From positions 47,849 through 111,848 of IMG/VR virus record IMGVR_UViG_3300020057_000035: a DNA stretch of 64,000 nucleotides. One strand, given 5' to 3'. This stretch comes from a virus. The notes beneath the pieces are model-generated. The model was not told the DNA's origin, did no database searches, and worked only from the letters and a program-made list of their open reading frames with translations. The translations under genes and the position numbers were made by a program. Below are positions 52,201-60,769 of this stretch, in pieces (positions within the stretch are counted from its first letter, which is position 1; every line of letters starts with the position of its first letter).

Positions 52201-52713
52201 TGTAAAAGTAGGTACTACTTTTACATTTCTTGTTTCTGTAAGCAACGGATATTCTATAATCTGTCCTCTACGCTTATCTAATCCTGCTCTGTGCTGAAAG
52301 AAATAAAAAGGAAGTTTACCTAAAGATAATATAGCTATTGGTTTAATATCTTCTATTTCTTTATCTAAATATAAAGAAGTGCATGTTTTCATCGCCGCCT
52401 CTTCTTTTCCTGTATAAAACTCAGAAACTCTGCACTTTGTAGAATAAGTACTATATAAACTACTTAATTCTATTCCCTCATCAGCTAGTACCTGCTCTAA
52501 GTATTGTCTTGCTTTCGTAGGAATAATTCTTCCATAAACATCATCTACATCATTTGGGCTATCAAAAACAATCATACCTTTTGTTTGTAATTTACCTTCT
52601 CCATAAATACATACGTTTTTTGTATATTTATGCAGCTCGCAATTGGTACAATCTTTATTTCTTTTTTCTTTTGAATATTGAATTATTTCATTACTGAGAG
52701 GATCTAGTTCCAC
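49189..52713 (-). CDS. polA: DNA polymerase I (family A) fused to a UDG-like domain, with intein
   Basis: 1174-residue precursor, 845 after splicing. Residues 1-190: uracil-DNA-glycosylase family 4-like domain with Cys22, 25, 94 and 111 in the C-x2-C...C-x16-C pattern of a [4Fe-4S] cluster. Next a 3'-5' exonuclease (FTFDTETRG, HNVVFDLRHL). Then family A polymerase: LIEVDFSMVEVRIAA (motif A), KAIVLGFIYGMS (motif B), QGIN-SPVQGLGGD and GDIHDAV (motif C). A similar UDG-polymerase layout is known from SPO1-type phages. It replicates the phage genome. Confidence 0.95.
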   Translation of the reverse strand: MELDPLSNEIIQYSKEKRNKDCTNCELHKYTKNVCIYGEGKLQTKGMIVFDSPNDVDDVYGRIIPTKARQYLEQVLADEGIELSSLYSTYSTKCRVSEFYTGKEEAAMKTCTSLYLDKEIEDIKPIAILSLGKLPFYFFQHRAGLDKRRGQIIEYPLLTETRNVKVVPTFTSEYILTNPQYHDLFISDIAKFARIIKGENIAPKVNIIHVENIDQFNSAITELVNSKKKVFTFDTETRGFKDYLPEYSKMWTMAITVGDRDEKGIRVFHIPLEHPQSPFSEDRELMKKVVTKLCDVLFNNKINNHNVVFDLRHLIRLSERYNYTLPINFTIAFDTMVAAHLLNEELPLSLLNVAGSELGVDNWGKGIQQWGDDGKPPSDLWGENGMGSYCGFDVGYTHLLYEKLAGKLRNRQSQALLMKNLILPAMKSVLQMQLNGIWVDPEKVSIERKQLLLDQIELKNKVLSFIPEDFRETADIDNAFFLRKWLFSPTPDGLGLVPISTTEKTGQAQVNEATLKRLVHPAIKSLLELKKVTKLLQFFVQWQEFIDNDNRIHPYFNLTGTVTGRRSCDRPNLQQVPRDARLRGCLGAPKGWKLIEVDFSMVEVRIAAWFSEEENLLAIFKEGGDAYRKIASLVLGIKEENVTKEDRQKGKAIVLGFIYGMSHTSFKEYARDMFGVEVTIEEAKLFKDRFFEAFPDLVRWHERTKRYVIKHRSIESPIGRNRNLIRVLSDDSYQQWLAKAQGINCVDFETEILSKRGWLYYNQLNNEDLVLTKNFISNELEWEKVEKINIYPEYEGEIIEFKSKSFNALTTSNHRWLTTSKSTGKNREVTSENIGIWGDNRIHRTGNYVFPEISIYNDYFISLCGWILTDGHFKTDPKYNLSTISLTQSNRANSEKVKIIDNIFKSLNIKHKKSHIKWSDCFIWSFTDETAKQIRQLLPNKRLNIDFICSLTRKQAELLLEAMMLGDGTEGRRFICADKEQTDLFQILCSLLGIATTVYTKDNSKYERKLSENMKNIPKPSIVNLVSLLKRNKTQIVEGQFEKRNEKIGVWCPTVENSFWVARRRGSVFITGNSPVQGLGGDLTLNAMNELHKIMPLSEGLLVGDIHDAVLYQIREDKAEEWGIKIAEIMENPAIFKKYNIVPPVKLVANVKIGQYWGEGIEYTVENGSLVQKN
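49495..50481 (-). other. PolA intein (LAGLIDADG type)
   Basis: 329 residues from Cys of GIN-C to Asn of ITGN, Ser+1 (SPVQG). Block A CVDFETEILSKRGWLYYNQL, block B ALTTSNHRWLTT, helices CGWILTDGHF and EAMMLGDGTE, both with Asp. The residue before the terminal Asn is Gly, not His. It lies in the polymerase active-site region. Confidence 0.92.
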
Positions 52714-53618
52714 GTGTCTAAAACCTCAGAAACTAACTCAAATGGGCCTCCATTAATGAAATGTATATCTGATCCATTAAATGCTTTTTTATTCACTGTG
52801 TTTCCTATTTTTGTTTTATTAAAATGTATTATCATGAGTGGTGCTTGTTTATTAGTATCTTTACATGTTCCTTTTATTGTTTCAGAAACTGCTTTCAATG
52901 TATGTGGTGTATCCTTGGCTCCATATGGCCTCCAAACAAGATATGTGTCATCTGCTTTAGCTCTACTTTTAATTCTATACCACGATATTTTATCTATAGA
53001 AGGAACTACTTCCCTGTTCTCATTTACCGTGAAGAATGGTAGTATAGCAAATCTTGCTTTGTTTGTCAATACGAAGCCAGACTCTATAGAAAAATCAATA
53101 TTTCTATTGTATAATTCTAAGCCTAAATCTAGTGCTACTTTTCTAATTGGATTTTGTTTTTTGATAACATCTGCTCTATTTTGCAGATGTTGAGTTACTA
53201 GATAGTGTGCGGGCTTAACAAAAGCTCTCGGTACCCACTGATAAATAACTTCTGTAAATAAACATTCTATTTTTTTTATTTGAATCACATACTTTGTTAG
53301 TGCTTTATTTTGTACAATACACATACCATTTAAATGATCTACAGCTAGTTTACTATCGGAGTTAACTACAACAGATTTTGATCCTGCCAATAAAGCAGTT
53401 TGTAAACCCAAAAGAATTGCTGCATGTTCTGCAATATTATTGCTAATATTTAATCCTAAATAAATACATTTATTCCCAAGTTGTTTTAACCCGTCTTGGG
53501 TGAATAGAACAGCCGCTGCTGCTCCGTGTCCGGGGTTTGGTCTTGCTCCACCATCTGTTTTTATTAAAACTTTGTTGAATGCTTCTGTCGGTAAAGACAG
53601 AACATCGGAATTACTCAT
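52704..53618 (-). CDS. RNase H-like protein with unknown C-terminal domain
   Basis: 304 residues. N-terminal half is RNase HI: IKTDGGARPNPGHGAAAAV, NIAEHAAILLGLQTAL, VVNSDSKLAVDHLNG. The C-terminal ~150 residues (SGFVLTNKARFAILPFF..., TYLVWRPYGAKDTPHTL) have no recognised fold. Likely primer removal; overlaps polA by 10 bases. Confidence 0.85.
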   Translation of the reverse strand: MSNSDVLSLPTEAFNKVLIKTDGGARPNPGHGAAAAVLFTQDGLKQLGNKCIYLGLNISNNIAEHAAILLGLQTALLAGSKSVVVNSDSKLAVDHLNGMCIVQNKALTKYVIQIKKIECLFTEVIYQWVPRAFVKPAHYLVTQHLQNRADVIKKQNPIRKVALDLGLELYNRNIDFSIESGFVLTNKARFAILPFFTVNENREVVPSIDKISWYRIKSRAKADDTYLVWRPYGAKDTPHTLKAVSETIKGTCKDTNKQAPLMIIHFNKTKIGNTVNKKAFNGSDIHFINGGPFELVSEVLDTWN

Positions 53619-54075
53619 ATTCCTCTTTTCGTCCTGTGATTGCTATTGTTAGTGATCTTTCTGTCGAAGGAAGAATAGCTAGATCAAGCATAGAATTAGT
53701 TACTAATTCTTTATCCAAAGCTATTCTCCATTCCTTTTCGTTTAATTCTATTGATTTAACTGATATCACCCGAAGAAAAACCTCGGGGTCTTTAACTTGC
53801 TCTAATAATAACATAGCACATAGCTGAGGGTTTGTCTCTCCTCTGGTTACTCGTAATGCCACACTGTCATTAGGAAGATTCATGTAACTAGATTTTCCCT
53901 CTTGAATTGGTAAAGAATATTTATTTACTATGACTGATATGTCTCTCTTTATTCTATCTTCTTCTTTTTTTAAATAAGATAATGCGTTCTTGGTTTCTTT
54001 CATTTCATCAATAAGAACGTACAGAATCTCTCTCGTTGTGTCATCTAATTCTTCGGTTTCGGGGGATTGGTTCAA
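53611..54075 (-). CDS. Hypothetical coiled-coil protein
   Basis: 154 residues; TTG start behind GAGGAG. N-terminal coiled coil (IDEMKETKNALSYLKKEEDR), then a beta-rich part. It is the first gene downstream of structured RNA copy B, which would lie in its 5' leader. Confidence 0.6.
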   Translation of the reverse strand: MNQSPETEELDDTTREILYVLIDEMKETKNALSYLKKEEDRIKRDISVIVNKYSLPIQEGKSSYMNLPNDSVALRVTRGETNPQLCAMLLLEQVKDPEVFLRVISVKSIELNEKEWRIALDKELVTNSMLDLAILPSTERSLTIAITGRKEEYE

Positions 54076-54109
54076 TGTTCTCCTCGATCAATTTTTATTT
54101 CGTGTCTGC

Positions 54110-54240
54110 GAAGCCGTAGAAACACGTTTTCGGCTTCTTTTAGAAAAAAGTAGTAGTTAGGTAGCTCTAGGTGCCCTAATGCCCTTTCCACGCGATTGTG
54201 GACTTCCTCAGAGGCATTAGGACGAGTGCTCGCTAACTAC
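54110..54240 (-). ncRNA. Structured RNA element, copy B
   Basis: Occupies most of the 318-base gap 54076-54393. Stems read on the minus strand: GTAGTTAG/CTAACTAC (54233-54240 with 54153-54160), CCTAATGCC/GGCATTAGG (54213-54221 with 54175-54183), TCCAC/GTGGA (54098 region is outside; pairing bases are 54187-54191 and 54198-54202), and GAAGCCG/CGGCTTC (54131-54137 with 54110-54116). Homologous to copy A at 15989, sharing CTAACTACTACTTTT and the GAAAACGTGTTTC hairpin. No family recognised. Confidence 0.7.
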
Positions 54241-54393
54241 ATTTAGCCAAACCCACTATCAGGTCTGTTCTTATGCCCAAAGTAAAGACAAGGTAAAGAT
54301 TTTGCTCTTTTCAAAAGTTTTGTCCACAGATCTGGCTCAACCTCTGTATTATATAGGATACCAGTTTTATTCCTTTAGTATTTTCCGTAGGAA

Positions 54394-55389
54394 TTAAAAC
54401 CCTTCGGTCACTTCTATTAGTTTTGAGATATTAGTGATCGATTTGAACCCACCACGCTCAAAGGTCTCTTTTATCTTCAAATCGGAAGAATCTCTTCCTA
54501 ATCGAGTTAAAGCATTGTACCAACCAAAAAGACTATTTTCCTCAGATCTGAGTGCTTCACTCACTGATCCAACAAAAGAAGTAGGCACCGAGGACTGTCT
54601 TAACAGTTTTTTAATGAAAGCATTTCTTTCATCATCTAATAATTCAGAAAAAGGAACACTTACCTGTGCCATAATCGGTAAAGTGTTTCCATATTCTTCC
54701 ATTAAAGCACATGTATCTCTTGCTGCATTAGCAGCTATTATTGATCTTTCGTTTTGATTAATCCAATCAATATTTCTAACATCTCTTCTTGCATTAATAT
54801 TTTCATTAGCTACTGCACCATTAGTGCAGATTAATCTAAATAATAAACCCCTGATGCCTAATCCAACTTCTGAATTTTCTCTTATCATTATTTCAGATCC
54901 ATATTTAACAATGTCATTGACTTTTGGTGTAACAATATTAGAATCTGAGATAATTCTTAGTTTAATTCCAGTTTCTGACACATTCCATTTTGTTAATGGA
55001 TAAGTAGAATTAATATCTGATAATTTATCAACTAATGTTTTGGGATCAATATTGTTTTTGTTTTCATTAATGATAGAAACAATTCTCTCTTGTTCTATAG
55101 TTAGGATTACATTACCACTTGCTGTGGGTAGTAGTTTATTGAAGTTGTATGCACTTATTTCATTAGTGGTATTAATAATGAATTGTGGTGGTATTCCTAC
55201 TTTTTTAGCTAATTGTTTTGCAGAAAAAGAAGTTAAAGGAAGATTATATGTATTTAGTTGTCCAGTATTTTCATCTATGGATAGATTGCTTATTGGTATT
55301 GTTATTTCTTCTCTAACTCTTGAATTTATTAAAGAGTATAAAGAATTGTAATCTTCTCCTGAAGACTGTAAACTAGGAGATACTTGCAT
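54394..55389 (-). CDS. DUF932-like protein
   Basis: 331 residues. GLGIRGLLFRLICTNGAVAN near the centre is the signature I associate with DUF932 phage/plasmid proteins of unknown function. The rest is alpha/beta with a helical end. Expressed with the small HTH gene (TAATG overlap). Confidence 0.75.
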   Translation of the reverse strand: MQVSPSLQSSGEDYNSLYSLINSRVREEITIPISNLSIDENTGQLNTYNLPLTSFSAKQLAKKVGIPPQFIINTTNEISAYNFNKLLPTASGNVILTIEQERIVSIINENKNNIDPKTLVDKLSDINSTYPLTKWNVSETGIKLRIISDSNIVTPKVNDIVKYGSEIMIRENSEVGLGIRGLLFRLICTNGAVANENINARRDVRNIDWINQNERSIIAANAARDTCALMEEYGNTLPIMAQVSVPFSELLDDERNAFIKKLLRQSSVPTSFVGSVSEALRSEENSLFGWYNALTRLGRDSSDLKIKETFERGGFKSITNISKLIEVTEGF

Positions 55390-55595
55390 TATTTTTTGCC
55401 TCTAAAGTTTAATGTTTTTTTCGAATAATTGTTTGCTGGTATGTCTATGGACAGAGCTATTTTAGAAATTCTGCTTCTGGACAAATTGTATTGTAAAGAT
55501 ATTTCTGTAGCAAACCCGCGCGGATATGTTCCGTCTGGTAGTGTGTTTTGTCTTATTTTATTTTCTATTTCTAGTGTATTAAGTGATTTTTTCAG
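55389..55595 (-). CDS. Small HTH-like protein with CTG start
   Basis: 68 residues: LKKSLNTLEIENKIRQNTLP and a helix-turn-helix-like stretch TEISLQYNLSRSRISKIAL. No ATG, GTG or TTG is in frame. CTG 55595 overlaps the preceding stop as CTGA, five bases after AGGA, the layout of normal ATGA coupling here. Probably a DNA-binding regulator. Confidence 0.55.
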   Translation of the reverse strand: MKKSLNTLEIENKIRQNTLPDGTYPRGFATEISLQYNLSRSRISKIALSIDIPANNYSKKTLNFRGKK

Positions 55596-55924
55596 TTTAG
55601 TCCTAACTTTTCTTTTAAACTTAATCTGTGTGTGGGGACTACCTCTGTTCCTTTTTGCAATCTATTTGCAAGTAATTTAAGAATTGAAAATGCTAATAGT
55701 TTTGGGTGTGTTCCTGCTGTTTCTACATCTAGTATTCTAACTAACATCCCATTTACTTTTTCTTTTGCAGTACAAGTAGAAGAGTAGAAACTACACTCCC
55801 ATGTTCGTTTTGCTGTGCCTTCTATTACTAAAAAGAATGTTTGTCCTGACGAATCTATATGGCAATTTAATCCTATAGCCCTAAGATATTCAGAAACAGC
55901 GCCGACTGTTACATTATCTTGCAT
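55592..55924 (-). CDS. Hypothetical protein
   Basis: 110 residues: alpha-beta-beta layout (VSEYLRAIGLNCHIDSSGQT, FFLVIEGTAKRTWECSFYSS) loosely like YbjN/CesT chaperone-type folds. ATG overlaps the stop of the TnpB stub. The function is unknown. Confidence 0.55.
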   Translation of the reverse strand: MQDNVTVGAVSEYLRAIGLNCHIDSSGQTFFLVIEGTAKRTWECSFYSSTCTAKEKVNGMLVRILDVETAGTHPKLLAFSILKLLANRLQKGTEVVPTHRLSLKEKLGLN

Positions 55925-56049
55925 TAACTTCTTCCTTCAACCATTTCGTAACCTACTTTGTCCAGAAGCGTAAATTCGGGCAATGCCTGCCCTATTTGTT
56001 CTTTTTGTTTTTCGTCTGGGTACAGTCTATATTTGTAAGATTTAAGCAA
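55924..56049 (-). pseudogene. N-terminal stub of a TnpB
   Basis: TTG start behind AGGTAGGTG; LLKSYKYRLYPDEKQKEQIG is the classic N-terminus of IS605-type TnpB, then the frame runs into ALPEFTLLDKVGYEMVEGRS and stops. The missing ~340 residues imply a deletion fusing it to other sequence. Whether the 41-residue fusion is translated is unknown; its SD is strong. Confidence 0.65.
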
Positions 56050-56097
56050 AGCACCTACCTATACATTATTATATTATATTTGATCATTCATGTATGC

Positions 56098-56126
56098 AGT
56101 GTATCACGTTTTTGATTATTTGTCAA
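56098..56126 (-). promoter_or_regulatory. Sigma70-type promoter
   Basis: TTGACA, 17-base spacer, TACACT, at the head of the leftward operon from the TnpB stub into DUF932 and beyond. Confidence 0.65.
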
Positions 56127-56310
56127 TATCATAAGGGTTAATTCTTGGAAAAAAATCTATTTCTGGCCAACACAAAGGGCACCAAAACTTGCCGGAACAT
56201 TTGTCCCACCAAGTAATTTTACATGACAAACATTTATATTTTGGGTGATCTCTTTGTTTTTGAACAAGAATTGTTTTACTATTTAAACAATTACACGGTT
56301 TTAAAAACAT
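56116..56310 (-). CDS. Small Cys-rich zinc protein
   Basis: 64 residues with CNC, CLSCKITWW and CPLCWPEIDFF, several possible zinc ligands. Last gene before the replication-side promoter. The function is unknown. Confidence 0.55.
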   Translation of the reverse strand: MFLKPCNCLNSKTILVQKQRDHPKYKCLSCKITWWDKCSGKFWCPLCWPEIDFFPRINPYDIDK

Positions 56311-56313
56311 ATA

Positions 56314-56424
56314 TTATTGCGAACGAACATTTCCTGTTAATTCTACTTTTGCCTGAACAGAGCCTTGTAATATAACTATTTCTTTGTTGGATCCAATAAG
56401 GTATATTATTTTTGGTGTTGGCAC
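56314..56424 (-). CDS. Small hypothetical protein
   Basis: 36 residues from GTG 56424 (VPTPKIIYLIGSNKEIVILQ...KVELTGNVRSQ), beta-rich. It begins three bases after the stop of the structural gene at 56428, so it may belong to the same structural unit. Confidence 0.45.
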   Translation of the reverse strand: MPTPKIIYLIGSNKEIVILQGSVQAKVELTGNVRSQ

Positions 56425-56427
56425 TTA

Positions 56428-56790
56428 TTACTGTCCAGCAACAAGTGTTAGGTATGCTTGCCCGAAAGACAACACAGTATCATTAGGATCATTAGTTCTC
56501 CATAAAGAAAACCAATACCAACCCTCGACCAATGTTAGTGTATCTGCTCTAACTGTTGTTACGTTGGCTCTATCATTAGTTCCTGCTCCATTTACTATTT
56601 GTATATCAGAAGTAGTTGTTTTAGAAAAAACAATTGATCCTTTTGCTGATTTTGATCTAATAATAAACTTTAAAGCCCATCCAGTCATGTCTTGTGCTGT
56701 AACTTTATCTTCTTGTTTTATATTAAAGCGCCAAACAAGATCTGCACCAGCAAACCATTGTCCTCTATTAATTGTAGTCTCAATAGCCAT
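56428..56790 (-). CDS. Phage structural protein, baseplate/tail type
   Basis: 120 residues beginning TTINRGQWFAGADLVWRFNI and including TGWALKFIIRSK and TLVEGWYWFSLWR. The motif of a beta-sandwich with a 'D-x-T-G-W-x-L' strand resembles small phage tail or BppU-type N-terminal proteins. Follows the large repeat protein in the same operon. Confidence 0.55.
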   Translation of the reverse strand: MAIETTINRGQWFAGADLVWRFNIKQEDKVTAQDMTGWALKFIIRSKSAKGSIVFSKTTTSDIQIVNGAGTNDRANVTTVRADTLTLVEGWYWFSLWRTNDPNDTVLSFGQAYLTLVAGQ

Positions 56791-56807
56791 ATTTTTCTAC
56801 GAAATCC

Positions 56808-59405
56808 TTAATTCGGTTTAAACGAACCTACTATAGTTATTATACCAGCATTTGATCCTAAAATAGTTATTGTTGAAGTATTAGATCCTACTATATCTAT
56901 ATGCTTAGGATCGTAAGTAGGTATATGAGAAGAAAGTCCTAACCATGACAAAATAGCAGTACTTATTTTTCCTGGAATTCTTTTAAGATCTCCGATTGTA
57001 GAAAAAGAACCACTAAAGAATAAAAATCTAGTATTTCCATAATTTCCTATCAAAAACGGAAACCCATTAAATATTCTAGATATTGTTATTATCTTAGTTC
57101 CTGCTAATTGAATAGCCCCTTCTTTTGGTAATTGCGGTGTTTTTATTAACAGGCTGCTGATAAGTAGGGTAGCTAATACAGATAAGGGAGTATTTTTTAT
57201 AACAGTTCCTATAGATGTAAGTGTTCCGGCTATTGTTTTATTTGATTGATTATATATGTATCCCAAAAGAATTATAAACTGACCAGCTAGATATTTATTA
57301 GTAACAGGAGATAAGACAGAAGATAAAGTTAGCACCCCATTTAAAGATCTGGTCATTGCTTTTTGAGTAGCGCCAACAGAAGAAAAAATACCAGTAAGTA
57401 GTTTTGTAAGAGATTGTGTTATATTTGAACCAATTAAATTAATACTTGCAGTTTGTGTTTTATTTATTATTTTTGTTAGATTTCCGATTATATTTAATGT
57501 TGAAGTAAGTAAAACACTACTAACAAAACTCAAAGTACCACTAGTAGTTATTATTCCTGTTTTAGTAAAAAATATAGATCTGCTAGACATTGTTCCAACT
57601 GAAGAAAAACTAGCCAATAATAGTTTAAGAGTATTATTATATATTATAGAATTAAGTGTTATTGTTCCTGCTCGTGATATAAAGTGTCCAAATATTACTT
57701 GAGAAGCAGAAATAGATAAAGAAGATATCATTTTAGTATTTATCTCTTTTATAATTGTTGATGAATTATTTAATATACCAATAATAGACATAAGTTTTAG
57801 GGGAAAATGAGAAACACTACTTGATGTAGATAAAGATGAAACTAGTAATCTAGATATTGATTTAACTATAGAAGAAAAAGTGGTTAATATAGCTATAATG
57901 TTTTTCTCTATAGTATATCTAATAATTGAAGTAAAAGATAAGACTGAAGAAAGTATTTTTCCTCTTGTGCCAATAGTAATAGATGAAGTAGACAAGGAAG
58001 AAAATAAAGATCTATTTATTGTTTTATACAAAGAACCAATACTAGACAGAGATGCAATAATAGTTTTAGTAATAGATCTATTAGATATTATTCCAGAAGA
58101 TATTAGTGTTCCTATTAAATACTTTAGGGGGCTAAGTGTGTTTATTCCTGATGTAGTTAATGATCCAATATATGTTTTATTTATGTTTTCATTTAATGCG
58201 CCATTAAATGAAAAAGAACCAATAATAGATCCAGTAATAGATTTTAATACACTACTTGATGTTGATAAAGAGCCAATTAGTATTTTGCTAACATTACGAA
58301 GTGAAATTACACCAGAAGTAGATAATGATGCAATGAGTGTCTGTAAAAACACACGTATTATAGTAGAAGTGCCAGATGATATTAGTGTACCTAAAAATGA
58401 TCTATTTGTTTCTTTAATTAAAGTGCCAATAGAAGACAGAGTACCAACTACATATTTTTCTATTGTCCACGATCCCAAAACACCGGAAGAAGTAAATACA
58501 CCAGAAAATAGTTTATTTAATGTTTTTATTAAAGTAGAAGTTGACGCAACTGTTACTGATTTTATAGTAGAATATAGTTTTGTTATTGTGCTAGATAGAC
58601 CCAACGTACCAACTATTATTTTATTATTTGTAAATGCAAATAAAGAACTAAAAGAAACAGTTGATGATAATAGTTTAATGTTATTTTTAATTAGATTTGC
58701 AGAAAAAGACAAAGAAGAAAATAGGGATCTAGTTATTGATGTATTTACTATTGAAGACGTGTTTAGTGCTCCTATTAGTGTTTTAGTTAAGTCTCTAAGT
58801 GAAATAACACCAGAAGAGTCAAGAACACTAGAAAAATATTTACCATAAGAACGAAAAACTAATGATCCAGAAGAAATTAATATACCAGTTAATATCACAG
58901 ATAAATTATATAATCTAGTCATAGAAGATGTAGAAGTAGAAACAGTAATTAAACTTTTTATGCTATTTTTTATTAGATTTGATGCACTAGTAACCGCACC
59001 AGAAAATATTCTAGCTATTTTTTTAATCATATCTCCAGATAATGTTAGTGTGCCAGAATAAAAAGAATTACTATTAATTAACTTAACTACAGAAGAAGTA
59101 GTATATAAAACAGAAGACCAAACAAATGGATTTTTTGGACTAATTGTTTTTATAATATTGGCGAAAGTGGATAATGTAGCCGTGTTTATTTTATTTGCTG
59201 TTTTAAGGGTAGATACAATAGAGATAACACTAGTAGATAAAATATTTGCAAATATTTTATTTACAATTAGTGTAGGAGTAGAGACAGAAACTAAGGATAA
59301 AATTTTATTTATTGTTTTAATCAAAGAAGAAGTAGATACAGAAGTGACAGATAATGTACTTAAAAAAGTTTCATTTTTGTTTTTAAATAAAAGAAGAAGA
59401 CTCAA
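56808..59405 (-). CDS. Giant Ser/Thr-rich repeat protein (tail-associated?)
   Basis: 865 residues made of roughly 45 degenerate 18-19-residue units of the form S-T-S-G-x-I-x-K-x-I-N-K-x-I-I-G-S-L. Hydrophobic and Ser/Thr positions alternate, as in a stacked-beta structure. The last ~120 residues differ (FPFLIGNYGNTRFLFFSG, DIVGSNTSTITILGSNAGII). Flanked by structural genes and related to the protein at 61957. A fibre or surface role is inferred, not shown. TTG start, no clear SD. Confidence 0.7.
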   Translation of the reverse strand: MSLLLLFKNKNETFLSTLSVTSVSTSSLIKTINKILSLVSVSTPTLIVNKIFANILSTSVISIVSTLKTANKINTATLSTFANIIKTISPKNPFVWSSVLYTTSSVVKLINSNSFYSGTLTLSGDMIKKIARIFSGAVTSASNLIKNSIKSLITVSTSTSSMTRLYNLSVILTGILISSGSLVFRSYGKYFSSVLDSSGVISLRDLTKTLIGALNTSSIVNTSITRSLFSSLSFSANLIKNNIKLLSSTVSFSSLFAFTNNKIIVGTLGLSSTITKLYSTIKSVTVASTSTLIKTLNKLFSGVFTSSGVLGSWTIEKYVVGTLSSIGTLIKETNRSFLGTLISSGTSTIIRVFLQTLIASLSTSGVISLRNVSKILIGSLSTSSSVLKSITGSIIGSFSFNGALNENINKTYIGSLTTSGINTLSPLKYLIGTLISSGIISNRSITKTIIASLSSIGSLYKTINRSLFSSLSTSSITIGTRGKILSSVLSFTSIIRYTIEKNIIAILTTFSSIVKSISRLLVSSLSTSSSVSHFPLKLMSIIGILNNSSTIIKEINTKMISSLSISASQVIFGHFISRAGTITLNSIIYNNTLKLLLASFSSVGTMSSRSIFFTKTGIITTSGTLSFVSSVLLTSTLNIIGNLTKIINKTQTASINLIGSNITQSLTKLLTGIFSSVGATQKAMTRSLNGVLTLSSVLSPVTNKYLAGQFIILLGYIYNQSNKTIAGTLTSIGTVIKNTPLSVLATLLISSLLIKTPQLPKEGAIQLAGTKIITISRIFNGFPFLIGNYGNTRFLFFSGSFSTIGDLKRIPGKISTAILSWLGLSSHIPTYDPKHIDIVGSNTSTITILGSNAGIITIVGSFKPN

Positions 59406-59442
59406 ATTATTATTTTATCACTTTACATCAAACTTTATATAT

Positions 59443-59469
59443 ATTATACCAAAGAGCAGATGATATAAT
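59443..59469. promoter_or_regulatory. Divergent extended -10 promoters
   Basis: TGGTATAAT on the minus strand (59443-59451) faces the repeat protein; TGATATAAT on the plus strand (59461-59469) faces the gene at 59504. No -35 boxes, so late or activator-dependent use is possible. Confidence 0.5.
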
Positions 59470-59503
59470 TTAAGTAAGAATATATATAATTAGGATTTAA
59501 TAT

Positions 59504-60769
59504 TTGGCAGACTCAGTTGGAACAAAAGATAATACAGACAATACTAATAAGCTAGTATCTACTGATGAAGTAACTAGAAACGCTCAACAAGAACACATTC
59601 AACTAATGAAAATAGCTCTTGGGGCAGAAAATGCTTTAGATTTAGTATTAGATTCTGCTCAGCAAACTATGGCTAATTCTTTACCAGTAGTTATTGCGTC
59701 TGATCAATCAGCGTTAAGTATTTCTACTTTAACTACATCAATAGTGCCGGGAACAGGAGCAACGCATTTAGGAAAAGCCGAAGATGCTGCCCACACTACC
59801 GGTGATACTGGTATATCTGTACTCGCTGTTAGAAATGATGGCGGTGCTGCTCTAGCTGGTACTACTGGTGACTATATACCACTAACAACCGACTCTCTAG
59901 GTAGACTATATGTTACTGGAGCATCAACTACACAACCAGTATCAATAGCAGCTACTGTTAGTACAACAGGAACCAACAGTGTGCCAACGGATGGAAGTAC
60001 CTTTTCTTCTACTTTAATATTTGATGCCGGAGTTTTATATAATTATAATGGCGCTACTTGGGATAGAGTTAGAGGAGGAACTACAAATGGTCTTTTTGTT
60101 GATGTTAAACAACAAGTTCCTGGTGTTGGTGCTACTAATCTAGGTAAAGCGGAAGATGCTGTAGCAGCAAGTGGAGATACTGGCGTTGCTTTATTAGCAG
60201 TAAGAACAGATACACCAGCAGATAGTACTAGTGCAACCGGTGATTATGCAATTCTTCACACTAATTCTATGGGAGAACTACAGATTGGTGGTGTAGCTAA
60301 TGACGCCGTAGATGCTGGTAATCCAATAAAAATAGGCGCTCAAGCTAGAGCTACCGATCCTGTTGCTGTTGTTGATGCTGATAGAGTAAATATACTTGCT
60401 GATGTTCTAGGTAAAGTAATACAATTACCGTATGCCATTTCCCCAAGACATTTTCAATATGCTGCTGCATCTGGTGGTGAAACTGGTACTGGAGACATAG
60501 CAATTAAAGCTGCTGGTTCAGCAGGAATTAGAAATTATATCACTTCTGTAGACGCTGTTAATCAACATGCAAGTGTTGATACAGAAGTAGTTATTAAAGA
60601 TGGTGCTACTGTTATTTGGAGAGGATATTGTCGTGCTGGTGGTGGTGGTTATTCTCTTGTTTTTCCTACTCCTTTGCGCGGAACTGCTGCTACTGCAATG
60701 AATTTTGCAAATATTACTACTGGCTCTAAAGTGTACTTAAATGCTCGTGGTTATCAGGCAATAGATTAA
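59504..60769 (+). CDS. Phage structural protein with internal repeat
   Basis: 421 residues; TTG start behind AGGATT. Two similar blocks, GATHLGKAEDAAHTTGDTGI and GATNLGKAEDAVAASGDTGV, each followed by VLAVR or LLAVR and TTGDY or ATGDY, show an internal duplication. Gly/Ala/Thr-rich, typical of virion or tail-tip proteins. The C-terminal ~100 residues form a beta domain (NYITSVDAVNQHASVDTEVV). Confidence 0.75.
   Translation: MADSVGTKDNTDNTNKLVSTDEVTRNAQQEHIQLMKIALGAENALDLVLDSAQQTMANSLPVVIASDQSALSISTLTTSIVPGTGATHLGKAEDAAHTTGDTGISVLAVRNDGGAALAGTTGDYIPLTTDSLGRLYVTGASTTQPVSIAATVSTTGTNSVPTDGSTFSSTLIFDAGVLYNYNGATWDRVRGGTTNGLFVDVKQQVPGVGATNLGKAEDAVAASGDTGVALLAVRTDTPADSTSATGDYAILHTNSMGELQIGGVANDAVDAGNPIKIGAQARATDPVAVVDADRVNILADVLGKVIQLPYAISPRHFQYAAASGGETGTGDIAIKAAGSAGIRNYITSVDAVNQHASVDTEVVIKDGATVIWRGYCRAGGGGYSLVFPTPLRGTAATAMNFANITTGSKVYLNARGYQAID

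Noticed and set aside
52714-53193. 159-residue plus-strand ORF
   Set aside because: Antisense shadow of the RNase H gene, without SD or family features.
54175-54240. Resemblance of GAGGAAGTCC in RNA copy B to the RNase P RNA P4 motif (GAGGAAAGTCC)
   Set aside because: The partner strand of P4 and the rest of the RNase P core are missing, and copy A lacks the motif.
57880-58848. 322-residue open frame on the plus strand
   Set aside because: It is antisense to the Ser/Thr-rich repeat protein; the repeat codons keep the opposite frame open. Its Val/Asp/Glu-rich, repetitive composition mirrors the sense gene.
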